A DNA stretch of 64,000 nucleotides. Source: Paulinella micropora. Its lineage: Eukaryota > Cercozoa > Imbricatea > Euglyphida > Paulinellidae. The position numbers were made by a program, and so were the translations under genes. Shown here in pieces: positions 31,525-42,694 of this stretch. The notes under the pieces were generated by a model. That model worked only from the letters and a program-made list of their open reading frames with translations, was not told the origin of the DNA and made no database searches. Within the stretch, counting starts at the first letter, position 1, and every line of letters begins with the position of its first letter. The stretch covers positions 5,001-69,000 of the forward strand of contig WBZZ01001399.1 of assembly GCA_019918135.1 (NCBI GenBank), in the 5' to 3' direction.

Positions 31525-34500
31525 ATGTCAGGTTCCTCCTTCAAGTCGCTCTTAGGTTTGTTAGAAATCGCGACAGATAGCCTTTCAATCGCCAACCTTG
31601 ACCTAACCAATACCAACATAGTGGGTTTAAACACTGACAGAGTGCCAGAAGATTCCGACCCAATAAATCTTTATTATACTGATGCGCGATTTGACACACG
31701 TCTCGCTTTAAAATCAACAACAGACCTAAAAGAAGGGCTTAATTATTATTGGACTCATAACCGCTTTGATGGTCGGTTCGCTTTAAAATCAACAACTGAC
31801 CTAAAAGAAGGACTTAATTATTATTGGACTGATAACCGCTTTGACACACGTCTCGCTTTAAAATCAACAACAGACCTAAAAGAAGGAAAAAATTTATGCT
31901 ATACAGAGCAACGAGTGAGGGACAATGACGAAGTCAAAGCCTCAACTCAACACAGAAGCAATACTTCCAATCCGCACCAAACCAGCCTTTATAATTTGAT
32001 AGACACAAACATATCTGCACCATTGGTCGGTCAATACTTAACATATAATGATGTAGATGGTAAATGGAAGAATACCGCCCTCGGTTCAATTGACACACTT
32101 TCTGATGTAGTCATAACCGCACCAATAGCCACTAATAGTTATCTAACATATAATTCAATAAACTGGGTAAATAAAACATTTCCGATAAATGTTGATGAAT
32201 TCGGCAATATTAACATGGGAGGGTATTTGAATAAACAGGAGTAAATTTACTAAATACCAAAGATGTTGATGAATGGATATTTGAGCATAATGATAATAAT
32301 AATAAAGTTTCAGTAGGTAGAAGTATAGATAGCCACAGCGATGTGACAATAACAGGCTTCCCAGCAGATAACCAACTGCTTATTTATAGCACAGGTCAAT
32401 GGAGAAATACGACTTCACCCTTTCTGAGATTAGACGGCACTGCCAGTATGACGGGAGGAATAAATATGAACAACCAAAACATTACAAATGTAAATCAACT
32501 AAATGGTAGGGCTATCACAACTTGGTTATCAGAGCACGACTCCAACAACGCGAAAGTGTCGGCAAGTGGAAGTATTGATACACATAATGATGTGATTATA
32601 ACAACAGCAACAGATAATCAACTGCTTATTTACAGCACAGGACAATGGCGAAATGTTGCATCGCCCTTTCTTAGATTAGACGGCACCGCCAGTATGACAG
32701 GAGCATTAAATATAGGTGGTTATGCTATTTCAGGGGCTTCTACATATAATGGAATTAATCTCACTAATCTCGCAGTTGATGGTTCGGTGGTTAAACTAAC
32801 AGGAGACCAAACTATAGCAGGAAATAAAACATTTAGCAGTATAATAAATGCGAGTGCGGGGATTGATATGAAAAGCCAAAGCATAACAAATGTTAATCTT
32901 TTTGATGGTGTTGATGTTTCTGTCCTTGATACTTCGGTGGTTAAACTAACAGGAGACCAAACTATAGCAGGAAATAAAAAATTTACATCAACTTTAGAAG
33001 TAAGTGGTTCATCCAATCCTACTTCTTTTGGCGGCATCGGCATCGCCTTTGATACAAAAATAGGAATGATTGCAGCACAAAAAACAGCAACAGCGACTTG
33101 GTATCCGATACAAATAACTGGCTCGTATGTAGAGTTATATTCAGGTAATACTTTAATTATAACCGCAACTGGAACAACATTGAGTTTGAACAACAACAGA
33201 ATAACAAACTTAGCCACACCATCAGCAACAACGGACGGAGCAAACAAAAGTGATGTGGATACATTAGACATACAAAATGTAAAACTAACAACAGACCAAA
33301 CCATAACAGGAAGTAAAACATTTAATGGGGCGAGCACTACGATAAAATATCTAACTCTAACACAAACGACTGATTTTAATAATCAAGAAATCATTTATGG
33401 TGGAAATATTACATATAATGGGGCTCGGATATTAAACCAAACCGGAGGAGATATATTCTTTTCACAGACAACTGGTGATTATCAATATTTCTTACTTACT
33501 CTAAATACTGCTACAAGTGGAACCGCGAACCAAAGGGGTTATGTATTCACGAATGTAGCATTTGATGTAAAAGGAGGGGGTCTTTATATTTCAAAACTTT
33601 TGGATAATAAAAGTGATTCATCTGACATTGTCCGTTTTAACAATGCTGGTATGCGGTTTTATGGGGATTTAGATATGAACTAAAACAACATAACAAGTGC
33701 TGGAACAATAACAGGAACAACAATTACTTCAACTGCTGCCATGACTACAACCGCATTAACGGCGAGCGGATTATTAACAGTAGATGGAGGTTGCAAGTTA
33801 TCTACTCAAAATAAAGTAGATGGAGGAACTGGACAGGGTATATTTCTGTGAGATACAGACAACACAGGATGGGGAATTTATATGGCTCAGCCAGGGGCAG
33901 GTAAAAGTCTATCTGGAGGGTCTGCGGTTGCAGGCAACGATATTTCAGGCTTTGCTATAAGATTTAGGTCTGGTTTTGCTTCAACAGATGGTTTTGTGTG
34001 GGAAAATTCTAATGAACAATTGTTAATGTCATTAAATGGGGCAAACGGAACTTTATGGACAAAAGGATTGATAACGGCTAGTGCGGGGATATCAACAACA
34101 ACATTAACGACGAGTGATAAAGTAACAACAGCAACAGGCAAATCAATAATTATAGGAAACACAACAAAAGGAACAGGTACGACAGCGGGTTTAGAATTGT
34201 ATGGGACTTTTAATAATAATACTGCTGGAGCACACATACAAGCGATTACAACAGAAGATATATATCCTACATTTGGACTATTTAATTTAGGACATAATAG
34301 CATAAATATGGGTTTTGATGCTTATTTAGATGGCGCGGGATGGAAATCAAGTTATGCAAGTTCAAACTTTTTAATTAATAAATTTTCCAACAAACTTAGA
34401 TTTTTGTATGATAGTGGGAAAAGTGTTGGGACTGCTGTTCCTTGGTCTGTGGCTCTTGAACTTGATACAGCAGGCTTATTGACAACAAAAGCAATGACGG

Positions 34501-35322
34501 TGAGTGGATTAATAACAGCAAATGCGGGTATTACATACACGGGAGTGCTAACGACCACAACATTAACTAGTGGAGCAAAGATAGGAATACAAGGAGGAAC
34601 AGACGGGACGAATGCGAGAGGAATATTTATGTGGGAGACAGCAAATACAGACTGGGGCATTTATATATCTCAAGCTGGTGCGAGTAAATCATTAAGTGGA
34701 GGAACAGCACTAGCAGGTGGTGTTGGAGGTGGTATAACAAGTTATGCTTTAAGATTTAGATGTAGCACGAACACAACGGAAGGTTTTATATGGGAAAATC
34801 GTAATGCTGTTTTAATGTCTTTAAGAGCAAGCGATGGGCAATTATGGGTATCGTCTAATCCAATTTAACATTCAGACAGGAGAAAAAAAGAAGACATAAA
34901 GAGTGTTTAGGCTTAGATTTAATTAATAAGTTAAATCCAGTCTGCTATCGTATGATTGATGATAACAAGAAACAGAGAACGGGTTTAATAGCACAGGAAT
35001 TAGAAGAAATACTAACAGAAATGAATATGCTAGATTTTGGCGGTTTTATAAAAGAAACAATTATGGTTCCGTGTCCAAAGCCAAGAAAAGAATGCGAATT
35101 GAAGGGTGTGAGCGTTAATCCAGAAGATGTTAAATGTGTTGATAGTGGTGATGTCGGTTATGGTATAGGTTATTCCGAGTTTATCGCCCCGTTAATTAAG
35201 GCCACACATGAGTTATCGGAAAAGGTAGTTAATTTAGAAAAAGAAAATAAACTTTTACTTAATATACTACAAGACCAAACCAACCAATTAGCAGAAATAC
35301 GAGCAGTCGTTTTCCCTTTATA
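31525..35322 (+). pseudogene. Tail-fibre-like protein with C-terminal S74 chaperone
   Basis: The N-terminal part has three repeats of the type LALKSTTDLKEGLNYYWT with NRFDTR, as in phage fibre proteins. The middle is a long beta-rich region with repeated LRLDGTASMTG and VVKLTGDQTIAGNKTF units. The C-terminal part at 34.87-35.32 kb has SDRRKKEDIKSVLGLDL, NPVCYRMIDD and RTGLIAQELEEILTEM, the peptidase S74 intramolecular chaperone signature (the Ser of SDxRxK is the self-cleavage residue in the family), ending in a coiled coil. S74 domains help trimeric fibres fold and then cut themselves off. About four breaks in this copy. It would sit on the particle surface. Confidence 0.8.
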
Positions 35323-35334
35323 AATACTTCACTC

Positions 35335-35460
35335 TCATTCGCTTCGCTCATTCTCGTTTGTTAATAAACATTGAAAACAGATTTATTTATTTTCAATAAA
35401 GAAAAACGATGTTTTAGAATAAGTGAGAGTGCGGAGCACGAAACGCAATTCTAAAATATC
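35335..35460 (+). promoter_or_regulatory. Shared upstream element, copy 1
   Basis: CACTCTCATTCG..., then CGATGTTTTAGAATAAG, GAGTGCGGAGCACGAAACGC and ATTCTAAAATATC, directly before an ATG at 35461. TTTTAGAAT and ATTCTAAAA can pair as a hairpin stem. The same block lies at 36455-36582 and, inverted, at 50458-50545. Confidence 0.7.
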
Positions 35461-35562
35461 ATGTCAAACAATAATACAACTAGACTTCACAGACCCCCGC
35501 CTATTATGGATATGGATGGCGAACTAACTCCAGAATTAAAGTCTCGTGTTCTTGAAGTATAA
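35461..35562 (+). CDS. Small ORF after shared upstream element
   Basis: 33 residues starting MSNNNTTRLHRPPPIMDMDG, directly after the shared upstream hairpin. It could be the start of a larger, decayed gene. No domain. Confidence 0.35.
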   Translation: MSNNNTTRLHRPPPIMDMDGELTPELKSRVLEV

Positions 35563-35668
35563 CTAAAGACTGAGGAAAAAAAGTAGAGCACGAATTGGAA
35601 GATAACTGGAATTGTTGTTGTATAAAAAACAGGCCGACCGACAGCCGACTTATTAAATACTTATTTCA

Positions 35669-35764
35669 AATGGGTATCATTATTGCCATTATAACCCTTT
35701 GTATTGTGAGGCTATCTGAAAACGACTTACCTTGTGAGGTTGCTAACACTTGTGTCGGAATTTA
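35669..35764 (+). CDS. Small membrane peptide
   Basis: 31 residues with one hydrophobic segment, MGIIIAIITLCIVRL, followed by a short polar tail with two Cys (DLPCEVANTCVG). Short one-helix proteins occur in related virus-like elements. It may be chance. Confidence 0.35.
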
Positions 35765-36160
35765 AACACTATTGATAGGCATATGCCTTCCTTCACCTTC
35801 TTCAAGTAAGAAGTGAGCAGTCATATACTTGAGTTTTATACTGCATAGCATCATTTGAGCAGATTAAAGGAACCGCATCATCAAAACTAACACACCGATC
35901 ACTCATTGGCTTATATACACATTTGAATTTAGTTTCTATTCCTTGCTTTATATAACAAGCACAACTCTCATTCTTTTTTTCGCTTACCCGCGACTAAAAG
36001 TCGCAGGCCGTCCGACCAAACACAGACCACATAAACAAGAATATTAAAATCATTTTTCTTTATATTATACAAAATATATGATGACGGAGCACAAATACCA
36101 AAAGATTATTTTTCTGAGCAATGATTTTGTGGGAAGCAAAACATTAAAAAAAAAATATTC
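35765..36160. other. Intergenic stretch inside the Polinton-like element
   Basis: AT-rich, no convincing gene. It contains the motif AAATATATGATGACGGAGCA, which resembles the GIY-YIG coding sequence near the left insertion site, possibly a small relic. Confidence 0.4.
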
Positions 36161-36162
36161 AA

Positions 36163-36441
36163 ATGTCATTCACACCAACCAAAATGAATGTTAAGTTTAT
36201 TCATTATACGAACGACCAGACTGAAACCAAAACCAGAATTCTTTATATGGACAGAATTGGAATTATCGGCACATTCGCTGATAGTAATATAGCAAACATT
36301 TCAAACCTTAGTTATAATTTAGGTGTCGTTGGATGGACGGACGGACAATATACATTTAAAGTCCTTGAAACTGACAGCGGAAATATTGATACAGGAAATT
36401 TAGCCGGCCGAATTGTTGTGTGTTTGGAACTTCTAGGATAG
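36163..36441 (+). CDS. Small conserved-looking protein, unknown
   Basis: 92 residues: MSFTPTKMNVKFIHYTNDQT..., with alternating hydrophobic pattern suggesting a beta fold (TRILYMDRIGIIGTF; GRIVVCLELLG). It lies between the fibre and the ATPase and is followed by the second shared upstream element. It looks whole. Probably a virion or packaging accessory, by position only. Confidence 0.45.
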   Translation: MSFTPTKMNVKFIHYTNDQTETKTRILYMDRIGIIGTFADSNIANISNLSYNLGVVGWTDGQYTFKVLETDSGNIDTGNLAGRIVVCLELLG

Positions 36442-36454
36442 TTATCAACTACAC

Positions 36455-36582
36455 TCTCATTCGTTTCACTCATTCTCGTTTGTTGATAACCATCGAAAAC
36501 CGATTTATTTTAAACAATAAAGAAAAAACGATGTTTTAGAATAAGAGAGAGTGCGGAGCACGAAACGCAATTCTAAAATATC
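36455..36582 (+). promoter_or_regulatory. Shared upstream element, copy 2
   Basis: Same block as at 35335-35460: CGATGTTTTAGAATAAG, GAGTGCGGAGCACGAAACGC, ATTCTAAAATATCA, then the ATG of the ATPase gene at 36583. Confidence 0.75.
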
Positions 36583-37167
36583 AATGGAGAAGATTAACAA
36601 TGTAAAAGTTAAGCTGTAAAGCAGGAAGGCGAAGGAGACAAAAAAGCAAAATGTTATAAATTATTCAATAAGCCGTATTCCAATATATTTCTACTAGCCA
36701 GTAAGAAGAGCGGGAAAACAACAGCACTCTTGGAAATAATGAAACGGACTACAGACAGAAAAACCCGTATTATCGCTTCAACAATACACAAGGACTACAT
36801 TTATAAAGCAATGGTAAAGCACTTTAAGAACAGGGGAAACCCTATGGCAATATATACCTTTCTTAAATCAGATAGTGTTAATGTGATAGACTATGAACTT
36901 GACAAACTAAACAGACATGACGAGCAACACGAAGGAGAAATAAAACAGGACAAAGAGGAAATAGAGAAACCATAATTTTTATAATTTGGAAAGGAAAAGA
37001 AAAAAGAAAAAGGAGATGAGAAGAAAGAGAGACCAAGTAAGTATATTTCACCAGAGGTTGTTTTTGTTTTGGACGATTTAGGAAGTGGATTAAGAGATAA
37101 ATCCGTGAGCGATCTGTTAAAAAAGAACAGACACTATGAAAGTAAGGTGATTATGTCTAGTCAGTAA
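36583..37167 (+). pseudogene. Genome-packaging ATPase (FtsK/HerA type)
   Basis: Walker A is visible in LLASKKSGKTTALLEIM, Walker B in VVFVLDDLGSG, and a sensor-like stretch in ESKVIMSSQ at the end. The size (about 195 codons) and the place between fibre and protease genes fit the A32-like packaging ATPase of Polintons, which drives DNA into the capsid. Broken (about two breaks). Confidence 0.85.
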
Positions 37168-37354
37168 CTTTATTATCGCGAAGGAATTTATTAACAGCCA
37201 AGGCCGTTTTTCCGACCTTTGCCCAGTTGATCTTTCCTCCCTTTTGCCCACTCTTCTTCTTAGTTTTCTTTTTTCCTCCCTTCTGTGGCATTGATGGATT
37301 GTATCCGATGTTATATCCTGATGGTTGTGAAATTATCACTGGTGATACTGGCAT
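37157..37354 (-). CDS. Small basic protein
   Basis: 65 residues: MPVSPVIISQPSGYNIGYN, then KKKTKKKSGQKGGK and WAKVGKTALAVNKFLRDNKV. The Lys-rich middle and short length recall core or DNA-condensing proteins of adenovirus-like elements. Its 3' end overlaps the 3' end of the ATPase gene by about 11 bp (tail to tail). It looks whole. Confidence 0.5.
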   Translation of the reverse strand: MPVSPVIISQPSGYNIGYNPSMPQKGGKKKTKKKSGQKGGKINWAKVGKTALAVNKFLRDNKVTD

Positions 37355-37559
37355 ATATTAGAAAGATTTTTAAAATCTTTCAGCAAAAATAAAAATAAAA
37401 TAAAAAAAAATATTATTTCATGCGATAGGCAAAATTTTTTCTTAACTCATCATCAACACTTGAGACATAAAGAAAATTAAATCTCTCCTTTGTTGCTTCG
37501 TGATACTTTTGAAGTAATATTGAAAAAAAACTGACTATTAAAATTCTTGGTGAAGCATT

Positions 37560-38103
37560 AAGGGAAAAACTTGAAAATGAAGACCACGATGTTAAAGGTT
37601 GGAACCAAAGGGCATAATGGATAATAGACAAAATTGTAGAACATAAAATAGATGTAGGAAAAAAAAAGAATGAAGTAAAAAAGAAACTCGCAGAATATTT
37701 GGGATTACAAACGGGAACTGGTTTAGAAGATTTGATTAATAAAGTGTTTTCCGTAGAAAACATTAAAAAGTATTTATCACGAAAAGAATGGGTTCATTCG
37801 ATGAGAAAAAAAGATTATGTTAATGTTCTTATAAATAAATACATAAATGAACAGCAACCGGAGCCACAGCAACCGGAGCCACAGCAACCGGAGCCACAGC
37901 AACCGGAGCCACAACCAGAGCCACTGCCTGAGCCACAGCAACCACAGCCAGAGGAGCCAGAGCAACCACAGCCAGACTCCAACGAAGTTGAAGATGCGAC
38001 CTTCGGTCAGCAAGAGCGAACGATTTGGAGGGGCTTGTCCCCTCACAACCAGAGCAACAGCCCGAGCTCGAGCCACAGCAAGAGGGAGAGGGGCGGGGAC
38101 TAA
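37560..38103 (+). pseudogene. Gln/Pro-repeat region ahead of the protease
   Basis: A Lys-rich helical part (VKKKLAEYLGLQTGTGLEDLINKVFSVENIKKYL; YVNVLINKYINE) resembles a SAP- or LEM-like helical pair. It is followed by tandem EPQQP repeats (37.85-37.98 kb). It may be the N-terminal extension of the protease gene or a separate virion protein. Broken. Confidence 0.45.
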
Positions 38104-38147
38104 TGACTAATGAAATAGATGACATAATGAAAAAATATGCATGGTAA

Positions 38148-38618
38148 CTCGGAGCGATAGCCAGTGATGAAATTTACAAGTTGAAGCCAGGAAGCAGAAA
38201 GCGATATGGATTTATTATGAATTTGGACAATCACAAACAAGCGGGGTCTCATTGGATCGCTGTATGGATAAGTCTAGGTAAAGACAGGAGTGTTGAAGTC
38301 TATGACCCCTTAGCACTTTATGAGCCAACTGAAGACTTCCAACAACAAATGAAACAACTAATAGATAAAAGCCACCCCGATAGTTATTTATTAATGAAGG
38401 TCAATAAAGTAAAGCAGCAATCAAACACCTCATACACGTGCGGTTGGCATAGTATGAGATTTTTAATGGAGCGAGCGAAAGGAAACAGGTTTAAGTTTGC
38501 TAGTGGATATACAGACTTAAAAGAAGAAGAAGCGGAGAAATTAAAAGCACAGAACGGGTATGGTCATTTTGATACATTTATCCGAAATATTATTTATATG
38601 ATATACAATGGAATATAA
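38148..38618 (+). pseudogene. Adenain-like cysteine protease
   Basis: AGSHWIAVWISLGKDRSVEVYDPLAL holds the His and the Asp, and SYTCGWHSMRFL the Cys of the C5-type (adenovirus protease-like) triad. Related enzymes mature capsid proteins. The end overlaps the start of the minor capsid gene by 11 bp. The core looks intact, but the upstream part is uncertain. Confidence 0.85.
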
Positions 38619-39771
38619 GGGAGGCAGTGCGAGTGGTATCTATTACATAAATAGCAAAAACAGAATAACTGGCACAGATAGCGACTTCACACACGAAGTC
38701 AATATGAAGGGACTAGATAATCCCACACATTGTAAAATACTTCATATCTATGTGCCGAAGTCATATTACTCTGTGGCTTCACCATATAATACCTTTACAC
38801 TTAGCGAAGACGGGTATGAGGCTTTAATTACTACCTGAGGGAAACTACACAATGAACAATCTAACAAATAAGTTGTCAGAGGTGCTAACCGCAGACACCC
38901 CAAATAATTATACATATGTGGTATCTAATGGGTATGGTCATTTTGATACATTTATCCGAAATATTATTTATATGATATACAATGGAATATAAGGGAGGCA
39001 GTGCGAGTGGTATCTATTACATAAATAGCAAAAACAGAATAACTGGCACAGATAGCGACTTCACACACGAAGTCAATATGAAGGCACTAGATAATCCCAC
39101 ACATTGTAAAATACTTCATATCTATGTGCCGAAGTCATATTACTCTGTGGTTTCACCATATAATACCTTTACACTTAGCGAAGACGGGTATGAGGCTTTA
39201 ATTACTACCTGAGGGAAACTACACAATGAACAATCTAACAAATAAGTTGTCAGAGGTGCTAACCGCAGACACCCCAAATAATTATACATATGTGGTATCT
39301 AGTAATAATACCAACACGGAACCAGAGGATGGTAAATTAAAATTCAGTGTGTCAGAAAATAAAGGAATTCAACCGCAGTTTATATTTGATGGCGAGACCC
39401 GTATTCACGAAGTAATGGGTTTTGATAGAAACTCAATATATTTCTTTGCTAATAATTTTGTTAAATCACCAAACGTAATTATTCTAACTGGCGAAAAGAC
39501 TTTATACCTTCAATCGGACTGAGTTGGTGAAGGAGATAATCACGTGCTACAAGAAATATACACTACCAACGAAATTCTATTTGGTGCCGTTATATATGAC
39601 GGAAGTGGGTCCGCCAGTTCAAATAATGTATATAGGTTTTATCTTACAGACGAAAACGATCAGGCTATAAATCTTAATGGTTTGGGAGTCGTTATGACAC
39701 TGTTGATTTACAGAAAGACTAATTATTTTAATTTATTTACATCATTTTTTAATTTGTTAAAGGTGAGGTAG
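38608..39771 (+). pseudogene. Minor capsid (penton-like) protein
   Basis: MEYKGGSASGIYYINSKNR and DFTHEVNMKGLDNPTHCKILHIYVPKSYYSV start the protein, and INLNGLGVVMTLLIYRK ends it, a pattern typical of Polinton penton proteins (single jelly roll). It sits between protease and major capsid genes, as in other Polintons. Part of the region is present twice in tandem (unit about 370 bp, two very similar copies). Broken. Confidence 0.75.
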
Positions 39772-39866
39772 GGATTTAAATATTTATTTTTTTCTATTTA
39801 ATTTTTTCTATAAATATATTCTGGTGAATTAGTTAATTTACACTACTTCAAAAACCTAAAAACAAA

Positions 39867-40550
39867 ATGCCAACACAACACGGAGGCGAACTAGACTTTT
39901 CTAGAACTGACTACATCAGTGCTTCGTATCGTTTGAATAAACTAACTCCGCGAGAAGGTGCGGGAGCTATTACTGTTACTACCACAGGAGGACAAGAAAG
40001 CAACTTTGACCTTATCAGCAGGCCATTTAACTTAGCTAGCTCTGTCTTGAGTTTTACTTATGCACCACCAGCAATTGCAGCGAACAAAAACAAATGCTAT
40101 ATGGATTGTCTGGCTCCTATTAGACAAATTCAACTTCAACCCCGTAGCGGTGTTTATCTGTGTGATGTAAATGAAGTTGGTAATTTTACCAAGATTATTT
40201 GGAAGGCTGAAACTTCTATGAAGGACTTTCTGACACTTGAAAACCACGATAATGGAAGTGGTGCGGGATGTATGCTTCAAAAGTGTAATGCTGATAGTAA
40301 GATTAATATCTCAACTTCGCAAATAGTAAAGGAGGCTTTTAGAACAACAATGACAGGTGTAGGTGGAGATGTTGCCGTTAGTGTTAAGGCTATGTTTGGT
40401 GAACCTGTTGTTAATGCCCGTCGCCATAATGATGCCTGTATCGCGGATGGAAGTGGGCAACTCTCTGTCGTCAATGTCGCTTACAACGAGCCTAAGTATT
40501 TCTCTGGCGGTTCTATTACTTCTGCTGAGCCTGCCATCAGTGTTAAGTTA
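39867..40550 (+). pseudogene. Major capsid protein, first part
   Basis: It starts MPTQHGGELDFSRTDYISAS. ESNFDLISRPFNLASSVLSF, CYMDCLAPIRQIQLQPRSGVYLCDV and the following region match the N-terminal part of double jelly-roll capsid proteins of Polinton-like elements. The Ngaro-like element is inserted after this part; the remainder lies at 47.77-48.53 kb. Confidence 0.8.
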
Positions 40551-40790
40551 AAGTTTCCGAATCGTAGTTTCGAATTTACAAGTAAAGAGAACAAAAAGCT
40601 TTATTGGCCCAACCATCCGAACTCGTCGGAAGAGTGTGGAAGGGAAAGAGGGGCTAGGCTCAAATATTTCAGTCAATCAAGTTTACAAACACTTCCAGTT
40701 GGCGGCTCTGATGTACACTCGGAACTCAGAAACAGCCGCACCTAAAAACTTGAGGACTGAAACTTAACATTACAAAGACCGGCACGCTCT
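40551..40790 (-). repeat. Split direct repeat B2
   Basis: Shares about 230 bp with 41368-41600, from AAAGTTTCCGAATCG to CATTACAAAGACC, with very few differences. Confidence 0.85.
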
Positions 40791-41195
40791 ACTAGTCGAC
40801 TTTAGAAGACCGGGTGGAGGAGGGGATAGCGGAAGGTAAATATTAAAAAGTGGAGCAATACTATCCATCGAAGCCGGATAAGGAAGCCGGGCGGAGGAGG
40901 GGAGAGCGGACAGTGTACTAACCTTAGAGTGACTGAACAATCCCAAGGACCGGGACAAACCTACACTAGACAAGGGAAGGCACCAAGCGAACAGAGCAGG
41001 CCAACCTAGTGACTCGTTGTCCACTGCAACTACAACCAACGGAAGCACCAAACGGTCCGAGGGAGACAAGAAGAACGACGGAGAAATCGGAACCAGCAGA
41101 GGTCATCGGCGATCACGTAACGCCACCAGAAGCCCAGAAAAGACGGAGAGAAAGAAAAAAACAAAACAAAACAAGGGAAGGGTGGGCGGGCGTTT

Positions 41196-41231
41196 GAAAG
41201 TTGGGAAGATCTGACGATCTTCCCAACTTTC
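41196..41231. repeat. 16-bp inverted repeat at the A2 edge
   Basis: GAAAGTTGGGAAGATC (41196-41211) and GATCTTCCCAACTTTC (41216-41231) pair perfectly around TGAC. Only the second arm belongs to the A repeat and recurs in A1. Confidence 0.8.
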
Positions 41232-41366
41232 CAACCTAGGCCTACCAGACACCGGAGAAAACACGCGCCGGCTCCGCCGCGCCGGCCGGACTATTGTAAA
41301 AACGAAACGGCTTCTCGGAACTTTAACGGCGGTTAACTCCGGGCGAAGCCCGGAGCAAACCAGTAA
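41209..41366 (-). repeat. Split direct repeat A2
   Basis: Matches 47600-47771 from CTGACGATCTTCCC through ACACGCGCCGGCTCCG and CCGGGCGAAGCCCGG to GCAAACCAGTAA. It includes the hairpin CTCCGGGC-GAA-GCCCGGAG. Confidence 0.85.
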
Positions 41367-41367
41367 T

Positions 41368-41600
41368 TAAAGTTTCCGAATCGTAGTTTCGAATTTAAAA
41401 GTAAAGAGAACAAAAAGCTTTATTGGCCTAACCATCCGAACTCGTCGGAAGAGTGTGGAAGGGAAAGAGGGGCTAGGCTCAAATATTTCAGTCAATCAAG
41501 TTTACAAACACTTCCAGTTGGCGGCTCTGATGTACACTCGGAACTCAGAAACAGCCGCACCTAAAAACTTGAGGACTGAAACTTAACATTACAAAGACCT
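41368..41600 (-). repeat. Split direct repeat B1
   Basis: Partner of B2 (40551-40790). It lies directly downstream of the recombinase ORF on the minus strand. Confidence 0.85.
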
Positions 41601-41614
41601 CCACCAATTTGAGC

Positions 41615-42694
41615 CTAGCGACTACCCCCTCCCCCTCCCATAGCTTTTTGCTCTGCAAAAAGCTCGGCCATCCTGGCGCCCACATACAGACGAAAGCAGG
41701 ACGAAGACCAACGACCAGCACGCATGATCGAGGAATCTGACGCGCCGAGCGAGAAGAGACGAGCTGCTCCACCACGACGAAGCGAGATCCCGTTGAAACG
41801 ACGACCAGTCGCTACCCCCGCCTTCTGAAGAAGCTCTCGAGCAGTATTAACGAACGTAGAGCGGTCCAGCGGAGAATTATCGGCGAGACGGAAGTAGGGG
41901 TAGTTGCCGGCCAGAGGAAGCTTCAAAGCATCCCGACTGGACTCAAAGATCTTCTTCCACGCGTGGGGACAGACGAGCGGGTTTTCTTGCTCGGCAAGGC
42001 CAACATCGCACCCGCGCCGGAACGGATCTTGTTTGGCGCCATCGAGAGTTACCATGATGAGACTCATGTCGTCGACCAGGCGCATACGAACAAAAGAATT
42101 AACTAAGAAGCGGCAAGTGGCCAGAGATCCTGAAGCAACCAATTCTCCTACACGAAAGAGACCGAAGAAGCCCCAGACCGCAACCGTAACAACCGTGATC
42201 CAAAGGTGGCGTGTAGACTTCGGGACATTGCGACTTTTGACGATACCCAAAGTGTAACTTGCCATGGCTTCTAACATAGGGAGCTCCAAGGTAAGACGAC
42301 TATCGAGCTTAGTACGTTTGCTACGCTTGATTCCACGCCACGCCATTTCCACGAAGTGGTTCTCAGTGGGATCGTCTAAACTCAACCGGAGGCAAAAGTC
42401 ACGGATGGCATACATGTACACCTTACAGGTGGACACGGACATGAACTGGCTCAGCCAAACGAGAAAAAGAACAATGAGCACTGGGTCAGGTTGCCACCAG
42501 ACAGGAGACCAACGCTCCGTCGAGTAAGCAGAGCAGAAAGAACGCAACTTCCGGATAGCGGAGCTGTAGGCGGCGCTGGTGCTGTATGAAACGGAACACG
42601 CCATGACTTCCATCGCTGAGGTGACGAGCCAAGCAACCTCCGTTACTGCTGCAGAGGACGCAAAGAAGGCCCGGATGGGTTCGACTTGCACCAA
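41615..42694 (-). CDS. Tyrosine recombinase of the Ngaro-like element
   Basis: 359 residues open. SYSTSAAYSSAIRKLRSFC and the SAM-like helices lead to the catalytic part, with GISLRRGGAARLFSLGAS, IMRAGRWSS and CFRLYVGARM carrying the R...HxxR-like box and the tyrosine. It would insert the circular DNA form in place of a DDE integrase. It overlaps the RT ORF start-to-end, as in relatives. Confidence 0.85.
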   Translation of the reverse strand: MVQVEPIRAFFASSAAVTEVAWLVTSAMEVMACSVSYSTSAAYSSAIRKLRSFCSAYSTERWSPVWWQPDPVLIVLFLVWLSQFMSVSTCKVYMYAIRDFCLRLSLDDPTENHFVEMAWRGIKRSKRTKLDSRLTLELPMLEAMASYTLGIVKSRNVPKSTRHLWITVVTVAVWGFFGLFRVGELVASGSLATCRFLVNSFVRMRLVDDMSLIMVTLDGAKQDPFRRGCDVGLAEQENPLVCPHAWKKIFESSRDALKLPLAGNYPYFRLADNSPLDRSTFVNTARELLQKAGVATGRRFNGISLRRGGAARLFSLGASDSSIMRAGRWSSSCFRLYVGARMAELFAEQKAMGGGGGSR

